64,000 nucleotides of DNA, from the NCBI GenBank assembly GCA_014238945.1, contig JABAAB010000101.1:1-64000 (forward strand), read 5' to 3'. Positions 50,152 to 59,908 of the stretch are shown in pieces; the first letter of the stretch is position 1; every line of letters starts with the position of its first letter. The notes under the pieces were generated by a model. That model was not told where the DNA came from. It worked only from the letters and a program-made list of their open reading frames with translations, and did not search any database. The translations under genes were made by a program, and so were the position numbers. The stretch is from Lysobacterales bacterium (lineage in GTDB: Bacteria; Pseudomonadota; Gammaproteobacteria; Xanthomonadales; SZUA-36).

Positions 50152-51018
50152 ATGTCAAGAATTGTCAAAGCAGCCATCGTACAGGTGGGCAACAGGTTAC
50201 ACGGTGATGAAAGCGTGGAGGCCCATCGCATCGCCATGACCGAGGCCCATATTCCGTACATTGAAGAAGCGGGAGAAAAAGGCGTACAGATGCTTTGTTT
50301 CCAGGAAGTATTTACCGGCCCCTATTTCTGTCCTTCCCAGGATGCCAAGTGGTACGAGGCGGCGGAGGTCATTCCGGATGGCCCGACCACACAACTGATG
50401 TGCGAATATGCCAAAAAGTACAGCATGGTCATTGTCGTTCCCATTTACGAGGAACACATGACCGGGGTCTACTACAACACCGCCGCGGTCATCGATGCAG
50501 ATGGTACCTATCTCGGCAAATACCGCAAGAATCACATTCCCCAGGTGGCAGGATTCTGGGAAAAGTTCTTTTTCAAACCGGGTAACCTGGGTTACCCGGT
50601 ATTCGATACCGCCTACGGCAAGGTCGGTGTCTATATCTGCTACGACCGCCATTTTCCAGACGGTGCCCGGTGCCTGGGTCTGAACGGCGCGGAAATTGTG
50701 TTTAACCCCTCGGCCACCGTTGCCGGTCTGTCCCAGTACCTGTGGGAACTGGAGCAAACGGCCCATGCCGCCGCCAATGGCTATTTCATCGGCGCCATCA
50801 ACCGCGTGGGTGAAGAACCACCATGGAACATCGGCCGTTTTTACGGTTCATCCTATTTCGCCGACCCACGTGGCCAGATCGTGGCCCAGGCCAGTGAAAC
50901 CGAGGATGAAATGGTCATTGCCGATCTCGATTTCGACCTGATCCGAGAGGTCCGTAACACCTGGCAATTCTACCGTGACCGCCGCCCCGAAACCTACGGT
51001 GTACTGACGGAACTTTAA
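50152..51018 (+). CDS. N-carbamoyl-beta-alanine amidohydrolase, nitrilase superfamily
   Basis: A 288-residue enzyme of the nitrilase superfamily with the Glu-Lys-Cys triad: Glu52 in CFQEVFTGPYFC, the lysine in LGKYRKNHIPQ, and the cysteine in GVYICYDRHFPDGAR. The following GAEIVFNPSAT and AANGYFIGAINRVG are typical of beta-ureidopropionases, which release ammonia and CO2 from N-carbamoyl-beta-alanine. The gene sits between hydA and the permease gene and does the third step of reductive pyrimidine breakdown. The neighbouring stop is 4 bases before the NCS1 start. Confidence 0.92.
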   Translation: MSRIVKAAIVQVGNRLHGDESVEAHRIAMTEAHIPYIEEAGEKGVQMLCFQEVFTGPYFCPSQDAKWYEAAEVIPDGPTTQLMCEYAKKYSMVIVVPIYEEHMTGVYYNTAAVIDADGTYLGKYRKNHIPQVAGFWEKFFFKPGNLGYPVFDTAYGKVGVYICYDRHFPDGARCLGLNGAEIVFNPSATVAGLSQYLWELEQTAHAAANGYFIGAINRVGEEPPWNIGRFYGSSYFADPRGQIVAQASETEDEMVIADLDFDLIREVRNTWQFYRDRRPETYGVLTEL

Positions 51019-51022
51019 AACC

Positions 51023-52474
51023 ATGGACACGATAAAGGACGTCACCAGCCAGGGATTCGATGCCAGCCTGATCAATCCTGATATTGCCCCGGTTGCCAAA
51101 GACCAGCAGAACTGGAAGGCCATCAGCTTTTTCAGCCTGTGGGTCGGTATGGCGGTCAATATCCCGGCCTACATGATCGCAGCCTCCCTGATCGATGGTG
51201 GCATGAGTTGGAAACAGGCCATGTGGACGGTACTGCTGGGTAACCTGATCGTCTTTGTGCCGATGTCCCTGTCCGGTCACGCAGGAACCAAGTACGGTAT
51301 CCCGTTCCCGGTATTTGCGCGGGCATCATTCGGTATCAAGGGCTCCCACATCCCCTCCTTTCTGCGTGCCATCGTGGCCTGTGGCTGGTTCGGTATCCAG
51401 ACCTGGATCGGTGGTGCAGCCATATACACCATCGTCCTGATCGTGTGGCCAGGCATCGCCGATGCCCCCACGATGATGCCCGACTGGGTGGGTGTGAGCC
51501 TGGTCCAGTTCGCCTGTTTCATGGTTTTCTGGTCGATGAATATCTGGCTGATCTGGAAGGGTATCAATTCCATCCGTGTACTAGAACACATGGCGGCGCC
51601 CTTCCTGATCCTGTGTGGTCTCGGTCTGCTGGCCTGGGCCTACCAGGGCGCTGACGGCTTTGGCCCGATGCTGACGGCAACCTCCAAATTCACCGATTCT
51701 GCCGATTTCTGGAATCTGTTCTGGCCCAGCCTGACCGCCATGGTGGGATTCTGGGCGACATTGACATTGAATATCTCCGACTTTACCCGCTATGCCAGAA
51801 ACCAGCGTGCACAGGTGGTGGGGCAATTATCCGGCTTGCCCAGCACCATGACTTTTTTTGCCTTTATCGGTGTTGCGGTGACCAGTGCAACCATCATTAT
51901 ATTTGGAGAGGCCATCTGGGACCCGGTGGTGCTGGTACGACGATTTGAATCTCACTGGCTGGTAGTTTTCTCGATGATCGCGGTCATCATTGCCACCATT
52001 TCCACCAACGCTGCAGCCAACGTGGTCGGACCGGCCAATGCATTTTCCAACATGATGCCGTCCAAAATCGATTTCAGAAAGGGTGGTTACATCACCGGCA
52101 TCATCGGTATCGTCATGATGCCGTGGAAACTGATCGCCGACCCCAGTGGGTATATCTTCACCTGGCTGATCGGTTACTCGGCCCTGCTGGGCCCGGTCAT
52201 CGGTATCATCCTGGTCGATTATTTCCTGATCCGGAAAACAGAACTGGATGTCACCGATCTGTACCGCATCGATGGCCGCTATGCCGGGGTCAACCCACGC
52301 GCCATCATTGCCCTGATCATGGGAGTGGTACCCAATATTCCCGGTTTCCTGGCCAATATCGGCGTTTATTCCGGTAGTGGCTTTTTTGTCGACCTGTATA
52401 ACTATGCCTGGTTTATCGGGCTCGGCATCGCCGGTTCGGTCTATTACCTGATCATGAGAAACCAGGTCAGATGA
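51023..52474 (+). CDS. NCS1 family nucleobase permease
   Basis: A 483-residue inner-membrane carrier with twelve helices. The N-terminal PVAKDQQNWKAISFFSLWVG and the motif AGTKYGIPFPVFARASFG are NCS1 signatures, as are the cation-site region FWATLTLNISDFTRYA and the later NAAANVVGPANAFSNM. NCS1 members import uracil, allantoin or hydantoins with Na+ or H+. Given the genes around it, uracil or thymine is most likely. The stop overlaps the preT start (ATGA, 52471-52474). Confidence 0.93.
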   Translation: MDTIKDVTSQGFDASLINPDIAPVAKDQQNWKAISFFSLWVGMAVNIPAYMIAASLIDGGMSWKQAMWTVLLGNLIVFVPMSLSGHAGTKYGIPFPVFARASFGIKGSHIPSFLRAIVACGWFGIQTWIGGAAIYTIVLIVWPGIADAPTMMPDWVGVSLVQFACFMVFWSMNIWLIWKGINSIRVLEHMAAPFLILCGLGLLAWAYQGADGFGPMLTATSKFTDSADFWNLFWPSLTAMVGFWATLTLNISDFTRYARNQRAQVVGQLSGLPSTMTFFAFIGVAVTSATIIIFGEAIWDPVVLVRRFESHWLVVFSMIAVIIATISTNAAANVVGPANAFSNMMPSKIDFRKGGYITGIIGIVMMPWKLIADPSGYIFTWLIGYSALLGPVIGIILVDYFLIRKTELDVTDLYRIDGRYAGVNPRAIIALIMGVVPNIPGFLANIGVYSGSGFFVDLYNYAWFIGLGIAGSVYYLIMRNQVR

Positions 52475-53805
52475 GTTCCGACATACGCAGCGGCAGGCTC
52501 AGCGCCGAATCCATCCGGGAGAATTATGCCGACCTGCATGCACCATTAAACCCGCTCCAGGCGAAGCAGGAATCGGCCCGATGCCTGTTTTGCCACGATG
52601 CACCCTGTACCGAGGCCTGTCCCACTGGTATCGACATCCCGGGCTTTATCCGCAAGATCAGCACCGGCAACAGCCAGGGTGCGGCAAAGACCATCCTGGC
52701 CGAGAACATCATGGGGGGTACCTGTGCCAATGTATGCCCGGTCGAGGAGTTGTGTGAACAGGTGTGTGTACTCAATACCGCCGAGGACAAGCCCGTGATC
52801 ATCGGCCAGTTGCAGCGATACGCCACCGACCATCTCTTTGACAGCGGTGCACAACCCTTCATCCGCGCTGCGGACAGTGGTAAACACATTGCCGTCATTG
52901 GTGCAGGGCCTGCCGGTCTGTCCTGTGCCCATCGTCTGGCCATGCTTGGTCACCAGGTAACGGTGTTTGAGGCCAAAGACAAGCCTGGCGGTCTGAACGA
53001 ATACGGTCTGGCCACCTACAAGATGCTGGATGAGCGCGCTGCGAAAGAGGTGTCCTTCATACTGGAAATCGGCAATATCACGATCAATACCGGGATCAGC
53101 CTGGGTAAAGACATCGAACTCGACGCCTTGCGCGAGGTATACGATGCCGTCTTCATCGGACTCGGACACAACGCGATCAACCAATTGTGGCTGGATAATG
53201 CGAACGCCGAAGGAGTGCACAACGCGGTGGATTTTATTCAGCGAATACGTCAACAGGACCTGACCAGCCTGCCGGTGGGTCGCAATGTGGTCGTCATCGG
53301 TGGTGGCAATACCGCCATCGACATCGCCGTGCAAATAAAGAAACTGGGTGCCGAGACCGTCACCATGGTTTACCGGCGTGGAACCGATCAGATGGGGGCA
53401 ACTGAATATGAGAGGGAAGTAGCACAGACCAACGGTGTACTGATCCGTACCCACGCACAACCTGTGCGCATCAATGCCGTGGACGGCCAGTTGATCTCGG
53501 TGGTGTTCGAATACACCCGCGTCGACAGTGACGGCCGACCCGTGGGCACCGGTGAGACATTCACCACCCCGGCAGACCAGTTATTCAAGGCCATCGGCCA
53601 ATCCCTGCACCCCGGACCCCTGTCCAAAAGCCAGGCCCCGGACATCGAACGGAAAAGAATCTGGGTCGACCAAAACCAGCGCACCAGCCTGCCCGACGTT
53701 TGGGCTGGTGGTGACTGCACAACGGGTGATGACCTGACTGTTGTCGCGGTACAGGACGGCAAGGTCGCGGCCCACAGCATAGACGAGTACCTGGAGCATG
53801 GCTGA
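52471..53805 (+). CDS. preT: NAD-dependent dihydropyrimidine dehydrogenase subunit PreT
   Basis: A 444-residue flavoprotein. The N-terminal region has eight cysteines for two iron-sulfur clusters (LFCHDAPCTEACPTGIDIPG and GGTCANVCPVEELCEQ). The FAD-binding site is VIGAGPAGLSCAHRLA, and the NAD(P) site VVIGGGNTAIDIAVQIK. The region WAGGDCTTGDDLTVVAVQDG ends the flavin domain. PreT takes electrons from NADH and passes them to PreA. It overlaps the preA gene by 8 bases, so the two subunits are probably made in equal amounts. Confidence 0.95.
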   Translation: MSSDIRSGRLSAESIRENYADLHAPLNPLQAKQESARCLFCHDAPCTEACPTGIDIPGFIRKISTGNSQGAAKTILAENIMGGTCANVCPVEELCEQVCVLNTAEDKPVIIGQLQRYATDHLFDSGAQPFIRAADSGKHIAVIGAGPAGLSCAHRLAMLGHQVTVFEAKDKPGGLNEYGLATYKMLDERAAKEVSFILEIGNITINTGISLGKDIELDALREVYDAVFIGLGHNAINQLWLDNANAEGVHNAVDFIQRIRQQDLTSLPVGRNVVVIGGGNTAIDIAVQIKKLGAETVTMVYRRGTDQMGATEYEREVAQTNGVLIRTHAQPVRINAVDGQLISVVFEYTRVDSDGRPVGTGETFTTPADQLFKAIGQSLHPGPLSKSQAPDIERKRIWVDQNQRTSLPDVWAGGDCTTGDDLTVVAVQDGKVAAHSIDEYLEHG

Positions 53806-55072
53806 TCTTACCTGTAATATCGCCGGTGTCACCTCACCCAACCCTTTCTGGCTGGCCTCGGCCCCACCCACCGACAAACAATTCAACGTCGAGCGGGCCT
53901 TCGAAGCAGGCTGGGGCGGTGTGGTGTGGAAAACCCTGGGTGAGGCCGGACCACCCATCGTCAATGTCAGTTCACGTTATGGGTCCATTGACTACAACGG
54001 CCAGCGTATGATCGGTCTGAATAATATCGAACTGATCACCGACCGGCCTCTTGAAATCAACCTGGAAGAAATCACTGCGGTCAAGCGAGACTGGCCTGAC
54101 CGCGCGGTGGTGGTCTCCCTGATGGTCCCTTGCGAAGAGCAGGCCTGGCGCGAAATCCTGGAAAAAGTAGAACAGACCGGTTGCGACGGCGTAGAGCTGA
54201 ATTTCGGCTGTCCCCACGGTATGAGCGAACGCGGTATGGGTGCCGCCGTCGGCCAGGTACCCGAATATATCCAGGAGGTCACCGAGTGGTGCAAGCACTA
54301 CAGCGATCTTCCGGTATTTGTAAAATTGACCCCCAATATCTCCGATATCCGGCGCCCCGCCCGCGCCGCGCACGCAGGTGGTGCAGACGCCGTTTCACTC
54401 ATTAACACCATCAATTCCATCGTCACAATTGATCTGGACCTGATGGCACCTACCCCGACCGTGGATGGTAAAGGGGTTCATGGCGGATACTGTGGTCCTG
54501 CAGTGCGCCCGATCGCATTGAGTATGGTCTCGGAAATCGCCCGCGACCCACGCACCACCAACCTACCCATTTCCGGTATCGGCGGCATTGGCAACTGGCG
54601 TGATGCGGCCGAATTCATCGCCCTGGGTTGTGGCAGCGTACAGGTGTGTACCGCCGCCATGTGTTTTGGCTTCCGCATCATCGACGACATGGTCGATGGT
54701 CTGAATGACTGGATGGATGAGAAGGGCTATTCAAATCTGGAGGATTTTCGTGGTGCCGCGGTCCCAAATGTCACCGACTGGCAGTACCTTGACCTGAACT
54801 ACAAGTCCATCGCCACAATCGACCAGGACAAGTGCATCGAGTGCGGTCTGTGCCACATCACCTGTGAGGACACATCCCACCAGGCCATCGCGGCGAACAA
54901 GGACAAGGACGGCAAACGAACCTACACCGTCATTGACGAGGAATGCGTCGGCTGTAACCTCTGCCACCTGGTGTGCCCGGTACCGGATTGCATCAGCATG
55001 GTCGAGGTCGAAAACGGTCTGCCCTACATGAACTGGGGTGATCATCCAAATAACCCGATGAGGGACAAGTAG
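53798..55072 (+). CDS. preA: NAD-dependent dihydropyrimidine dehydrogenase subunit PreA
   Basis: A 424-residue FMN enzyme that reduces uracil or thymine. The dihydroorotate-dehydrogenase-like barrel has NPFWLASAPPTDKQFNVERA, ELNFGCPHGMSERGMGAA, and GIGGIGNWRDAAEFIALG. The C-terminus has two 4Fe-4S motifs: CIECGLCHITCED and CVGCNLCHLVCP. The cysteine in FGCPHGMSERGMG is the likely proton donor region. It is the last gene of the pyrimidine operon. The ATG at 53798 lies inside preT. Confidence 0.96.
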   Translation: MADLTCNIAGVTSPNPFWLASAPPTDKQFNVERAFEAGWGGVVWKTLGEAGPPIVNVSSRYGSIDYNGQRMIGLNNIELITDRPLEINLEEITAVKRDWPDRAVVVSLMVPCEEQAWREILEKVEQTGCDGVELNFGCPHGMSERGMGAAVGQVPEYIQEVTEWCKHYSDLPVFVKLTPNISDIRRPARAAHAGGADAVSLINTINSIVTIDLDLMAPTPTVDGKGVHGGYCGPAVRPIALSMVSEIARDPRTTNLPISGIGGIGNWRDAAEFIALGCGSVQVCTAAMCFGFRIIDDMVDGLNDWMDEKGYSNLEDFRGAAVPNVTDWQYLDLNYKSIATIDQDKCIECGLCHITCEDTSHQAIAANKDKDGKRTYTVIDEECVGCNLCHLVCPVPDCISMVEVENGLPYMNWGDHPNNPMRDK

Positions 55073-55235
55073 TCATTGATCTAGCCGGGATCAGCAGCGA
55101 ATCCGAATTGCCTATGAGTCCTGTCCTGGAAGATTTCACTTCCTTTGAACTTGCCAGCCGGGGGATACGATTTTTGGCATTCTCTCCTCCAGCACTTATG
55201 CTGGTCAGTAACAATAGTCACCAACCAACGTCCCC

Positions 55236-57463
55236 TTGACATTTTTTAAAGAACTGCAACGCAGAAACGTATTCAGGATAGCCATCGGCTATGTCGTCCT
55301 GGCGTGGTTGTTGCTGCAGGTCTCCGATACGCTGGTGCCCGCGCTGCGTCTGCCCGATTGGTTCCATTCGGGTGTGGCATTCCTGCTGATTCTTGGCTTC
55401 CCGGTCGCACTGTTCCTTGCCTGGGCCTACGAGATGACACCGGATGGTATCAGGAGTGAAAAGGATATCGACCGGGACCGGCCCGCAACGCCGGGAAGCG
55501 GGCGCAAACTCGATTTCGCCATCATTGGACTGTTGGCCGCTGCACTGGTTTATTTCGTCTGGGAATCGAGATTCGAAAACGTCGATGGTATGGCAGCCGA
55601 TGCGACCCGGAGTGAACTGCCCTCTTCGACAAATACCGAAACCACAGCGACTGAAGTCGGACTGGATAAGGACAGGTTGTCGATAGCAGTCCTGCCCTTC
55701 GATAATCGCAGTAACCTCGAGGAAGACCAGTTCTTCACCGATGGCATACATGATGACCTGTTGACCACCATCGCCAAGATCGGCTCGATGAAAGTCATTT
55801 CACGCACCTCGGTGATGGAATACAGGGGAACGGTCAAAAAAATCCCCCAGATCGCCAAAGAACTGGGTGTAACGACCATTCTGGAAGGTGGCATTCAGCG
55901 CTCCGGCAGCCAGGTTCTCATCAATGTGCAATTGATCGATGCGGTATCCGATGAACACCTGTGGGCTGAATACTATGATCGTGAGCTTTCTGCGGAAAAC
56001 CTGTTTGCCATACAAAGTGAGATCACGAATGCCATTGCAGACGCTTTAAGTGCTGCCCTGTCACCAGAAGAAAAACAACGAATTGATGCCACAGCCACCA
56101 ACAGCCTGCTGGCCCTTGAAGCCTACCAGCGTGGCCGGCGACTGATGGCCACACGCAACACTGAGAATATGAAAAGTGCGACTGAAGAATTTAACCAGGC
56201 GGTCGAACTGGACCCGCGGTTTGCCCTCGCGTGGGTGGGTGTGGCGGACAGCAACCATCTGTATTCCACCTATAACAGAACGATCGGACCGGACTCCTAT
56301 GCCATCGTGGATGACGCCATTGGACGTGCGCTCGCCATTGATGCCGGGCTTGGTGAGGCCTACGCCATTAAAGGGCTGTCGACCTGGAGTCGAAAGGGGC
56401 CTGATCAGGCAGAAGCTGCCTTCAAGCAGGCCATTGCGCTTAGTCCCAATTACGCCACCGCCTGGCAGTGGTATGCAAATTCGCTGGCGCTCGACAGTGG
56501 ACGAATGAATGAAAGTATCGAACTGCTTGGCAGGGCGGCACAATTGGACCCCCGTTCTTCCATTATCGGTATGAACCTTGGCACTGCGTTCAAGAGTGTG
56601 GGGTTGTACTCCAGGGCTGAACGGCAATATCTGAACGTGGTCGAACAGAATCCCGATTTTGCCATGGCCAACAACTCCTTGATAAATTTTTATTTGGCAG
56701 AAGTGGGGCGATATGACCAGGCGCTTTACTTCGCACTCAAAGCCAGAGTACGGGACCCGGACAACCTTCGCTATCTGAATCACCTGGTCAACATCTACCT
56801 GGGATTGGGTGATTTGGCCGCCGCTGAAAACATCCACCAACAGATGATCGAAGTGGACGCAAACCATCGGGTTGTGAATGCAGCTGACCTTTGGATCCAC
56901 CTGCGCAAGGATGATCCTGATAGGACCCGCGCAGTCCTGGACAGGCTGTTACCAAAAATTCCTGACAGACCCAATATTTGATGTACGCCGGATTTGTCGA
57001 ACTTTTACTGGGTGATTTGGACCGTGCCAAAACGCTCTTCCAGTCAGCAACACCCGATTGGCTGGATTCGAACAACCGGGACTACACATACAGCATGCAA
57101 TACTTTGGATGTATGTTCTCATGGGTTCTCATCAACACGGGTGACGAGGAAAAGGGTCGGCAATTATTGCAAACCAATACCGCCTTTCTTGATGAAACCC
57201 TGTCCGCCAGGACCGAACACGTGGATGTCCACAAACCCGAGATCTGCTACCTGACCTCCGGCGATACGGAAAAGGCCCTGCAATCCATAGAAAAGCAACT
57301 TGCCCACAACCACCTGGAAGACTGGGACATCTATCACAAGTTGCCCATGTATGACCTGATCCGTAACCTTCCGAGATTTCTTGCTGCAGTTGAGGAACGT
57401 GAGCGAATCATCTCGGAACAACGCAAAATCATTGAAAACATGAACCATGAGGGCGAACTCTGA
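55236..57463 (+). pseudogene. membrane-anchored TolB-like/TPR protein, split by a single-base gap
   Basis: The first part (TTG at 55236, stop TGA at 56979-56981, 581 residues) begins FFKELQRRNVFRIAIGYVVL with two N-terminal helices and a third near residue 95. It then has a TolB/FlgO-like domain (IAVLPFDNRSNLEEDQFFTD) and tetratricopeptide repeats. The second part (ATG at 56981, 160 residues) continues the same fold (VELLLGDLDRAKTLFQ) in another frame, overlapping as TGATG. One extra T in the TTT run would give PNILMYAGF and one protein of about 742 codons. Either the gene is broken, the two parts are translationally coupled, or the base is a sequencing error. Confidence 0.75.
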
Positions 57464-57502
57464 ACGGCAGGGTCGTTTTGAAGCACTACGGAAACATTGC
57501 AA

Positions 57503-57694
57503 ATGCCAATTGACGATACTACTCCCACCTATGTCACCAAAAAACAGGATGGGCAATATACCGTGTGTGCGCCCTCCGGTCGTGTCATGATGACCCTGTC
57601 GGATCCTGCCAGCGCCGCCCACTATGTCACGCTGCTGAAAGAGGCCTACGGGGTCGGCTACAAGCAGGGCTACCGGGATGCGCGCAAGTCCTGA
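57503..57694 (+). CDS. small hypothetical protein
   Basis: A 63-residue soluble protein. It opens with a polar stretch and has a small beta-hairpin-like region (GQYTVCAPSGRVMMTL) followed by a helix with YVTLLKEAYGVGYKQGYRDA. I do not recognise it. The gene lies between the TPR gene and the oligopeptidase gene; a TTG two codons earlier (57497) is possible, but ATG is preferred. Confidence 0.5.
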   Translation: MPIDDTTPTYVTKKQDGQYTVCAPSGRVMMTLSDPASAAHYVTLLKEAYGVGYKQGYRDARKS

Positions 57695-57756
57695 TATGAT
57701 ATCGCCCGCTTTGCACTTTTAATCTACAAACCACTCGCTATTCGGAGAATTAACCC

Positions 57757-59892
57757 ATGCGGTTTTTTGCTTTTGTTTCGACATTTATTTTTGCCCTGCC
57801 CGTGTTTTCCATGGACTACCCGGACACCAGGCAGGAGGACACCTCGAATACCTACCACGATGTGACCGTTGCTGACCCCTACCAGTGGCTAGAAGACTGG
57901 TCATCCGCAGAGGTGAAAAGCTGGAGTACGGCCCAGAACAGTGTGGCGCGTGGTCACCTCGATGCCCTGCCCTATCGCGATGCCATAGGAAAAAGGGTTG
58001 AGGCGGTGATGGGTGGTGATACCGTCAGTTACTACTCTGTGCAGCGAGTTGGTGATAGCGCCTGGTTCATGAAATACGCACCACCCAAACAACAGCCATT
58101 CCTGGTCCAGATCGACGCCGACGGTAACCCCGATTCAGAAAAGGTGGTTTATGACCCTGTGACAGCCGACGAGAGTGGCAGCACCTCCATCGAATGGTTC
58201 CGTGTCTCGCCGGATGGCAAGCTGATCGCGATCGCATTGACGGTGGCGGGTGCCGAAATTGCCGACCTGCACATATTTGACCTGGCCAGTGGCGAACGGG
58301 TAGACGAGATTCTGCCACGTGTCAACGGACCAACAGCCGGTGGTGAAATGAGCTGGGATGCCGACAGCTCGGGTTTTTATTACACACGGTATCCACGCGA
58401 TGGCGAGAAATCCGCCGAGGACCAGAATTTCTACCAGCAATTATGGCACCGTGAACTGGGTACGCCATTGTCAGAAGACAAATACGAGATCGGCAGCCTT
58501 TTTGACCGCATCGCCGAGATCAGGATTTTCCAGCATGCAGCCAGTGGCAAAGCGTTGGTGCATATGCAGTATGGTGACAGCGGCCGATTCCAGCTTCACC
58601 TGCGCGAGACCAACGGCTCATGGCATAAGCTCAGTGACTACGCGGACGAACTGGTCCAGGCCATGTTTATCGACGAGGACACCCTACTGGTGCTGTCACG
58701 AAAAGAGGCGCCACGTGGGCAGTTCATGCGTATGGATATCAGCCAGCTACCCGAGACCAGTATGACCCTGATGATTGCTGAATCCGATCAGGCCATCGCC
58801 TCGGATTTTTACGGTGACCCGACCTTTATTGTTCATGCTGGAAAAATCTACACTAAGACATTGCTGGGTGGTCCGGAGGATTTACGGGTTTACGATCTCA
58901 AGGGCAGCCCACAGACCGCACCGGAAGTGGGTGTATCCGGAATTGGCCAGATCGTGCCCTGGGATGACGGGGTCCTGGTAAGACACTACTCCTATCTGGC
59001 ACCCAATAGCTGGCTGCAATTTGACGGCAGCCACACCTCGAAGCACCCGCTGAGCAGCACCAGTCCCGTTCAATTCAACGGCTACCAGGCCAAACGCCAA
59101 TTTGCCTCATCGCGTGATGGCACCCAGGTTCCCGTCAGCATCATCATGGCGGAAGATACTCAACTCGATGGCAGCAATCCCTTGCTGTTAACCGGTTACG
59201 GTGGCTATGGTGTTTCCCTGTCACCCGGTTTCAACCCGGTCCGTATGGCCTGGCTGGAACAGGGTGGGATTATCGCCGTGGCCAATCTGCGGGGTGGCGG
59301 CGAATTCGGTGAAGACTGGCACCGCGAAGGCATGCTGACCAAAAAACAGAACGTATTCGATGACTTTCATGGTGTCATGCATTTCCTGGTTGAGCAGAAA
59401 TACACCAGCGTAGAAAAACTGGCCATCGAGGGTGGCAGCAATGGTGGCCTGTTGATGGGTGCAATGATCACCCAGCATCCGCAGGATTTTCGCGCGACCA
59501 TTTCTCACGTCGGGGTCTATGACTCGCTGCGCAGTGAGCTGTCACCCAATGGCGCGTTCAATATTCCGGAATTCGGCACCGTCGAGGACCTGGCTCAATT
59601 CAAGGCGCTGCACGCCTACTCGCCATACCACCAGGCAAAGGAGGCCATCTATCCTTCCATCCTGTTCATGACCGGTGAGAACGACGGCCGGGTTGATCCG
59701 ATGCATTCGCGCAAGATGACCGCAGTACTGCAGAACAACAATCGCTCGGACAACCCCGTGATATTGCGTACCAGCGGCAATACCGGGCACGGCTCGGGTA
59801 CACCGTTGAGCGAGACGATCTCACAACAGGTCGACCGGCTGGTATTCCTGTTTGACGCCCTGGAAATGGAGTACCGACCGGTTTCAAATTGA
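57757..59892 (+). CDS. prolyl oligopeptidase, S9A family
   Basis: A 711-residue exported serine peptidase with a signal peptide (FFAFVSTFIFALPVF). A seven-bladed propeller follows from SNTYHDVTVADPYQWLEDW. The catalytic domain holds the serine in IEGGSNGGLLMGA, the aspartate in ENDGRVDPMHSRK and the histidine in TGHGSGTP. It cuts short peptides after proline in the periplasm. A GGAG ribosome site precedes the ATG. This is the second S9 peptidase in the window; the one at 34.5-36.6 kb is of the DPP type. Confidence 0.94.
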   Translation: MRFFAFVSTFIFALPVFSMDYPDTRQEDTSNTYHDVTVADPYQWLEDWSSAEVKSWSTAQNSVARGHLDALPYRDAIGKRVEAVMGGDTVSYYSVQRVGDSAWFMKYAPPKQQPFLVQIDADGNPDSEKVVYDPVTADESGSTSIEWFRVSPDGKLIAIALTVAGAEIADLHIFDLASGERVDEILPRVNGPTAGGEMSWDADSSGFYYTRYPRDGEKSAEDQNFYQQLWHRELGTPLSEDKYEIGSLFDRIAEIRIFQHAASGKALVHMQYGDSGRFQLHLRETNGSWHKLSDYADELVQAMFIDEDTLLVLSRKEAPRGQFMRMDISQLPETSMTLMIAESDQAIASDFYGDPTFIVHAGKIYTKTLLGGPEDLRVYDLKGSPQTAPEVGVSGIGQIVPWDDGVLVRHYSYLAPNSWLQFDGSHTSKHPLSSTSPVQFNGYQAKRQFASSRDGTQVPVSIIMAEDTQLDGSNPLLLTGYGGYGVSLSPGFNPVRMAWLEQGGIIAVANLRGGGEFGEDWHREGMLTKKQNVFDDFHGVMHFLVEQKYTSVEKLAIEGGSNGGLLMGAMITQHPQDFRATISHVGVYDSLRSELSPNGAFNIPEFGTVEDLAQFKALHAYSPYHQAKEAIYPSILFMTGENDGRVDPMHSRKMTAVLQNNNRSDNPVILRTSGNTGHGSGTPLSETISQQVDRLVFLFDALEMEYRPVSN

Positions 59893-59900
59893 AGCCGGTC
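59876..59900. other. hairpin at the convergent gene ends
   Basis: Arms GACCGGTTTCAA and TTGAAGCCGGTC pair over 12 positions with one G-T wobble, spanning the oligopeptidase stop codon. No uridine tract follows on either side. It may mark the end of both transcripts but is weak as an intrinsic terminator. Confidence 0.35.
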
Positions 59901-59908
59901 AGTGGACC

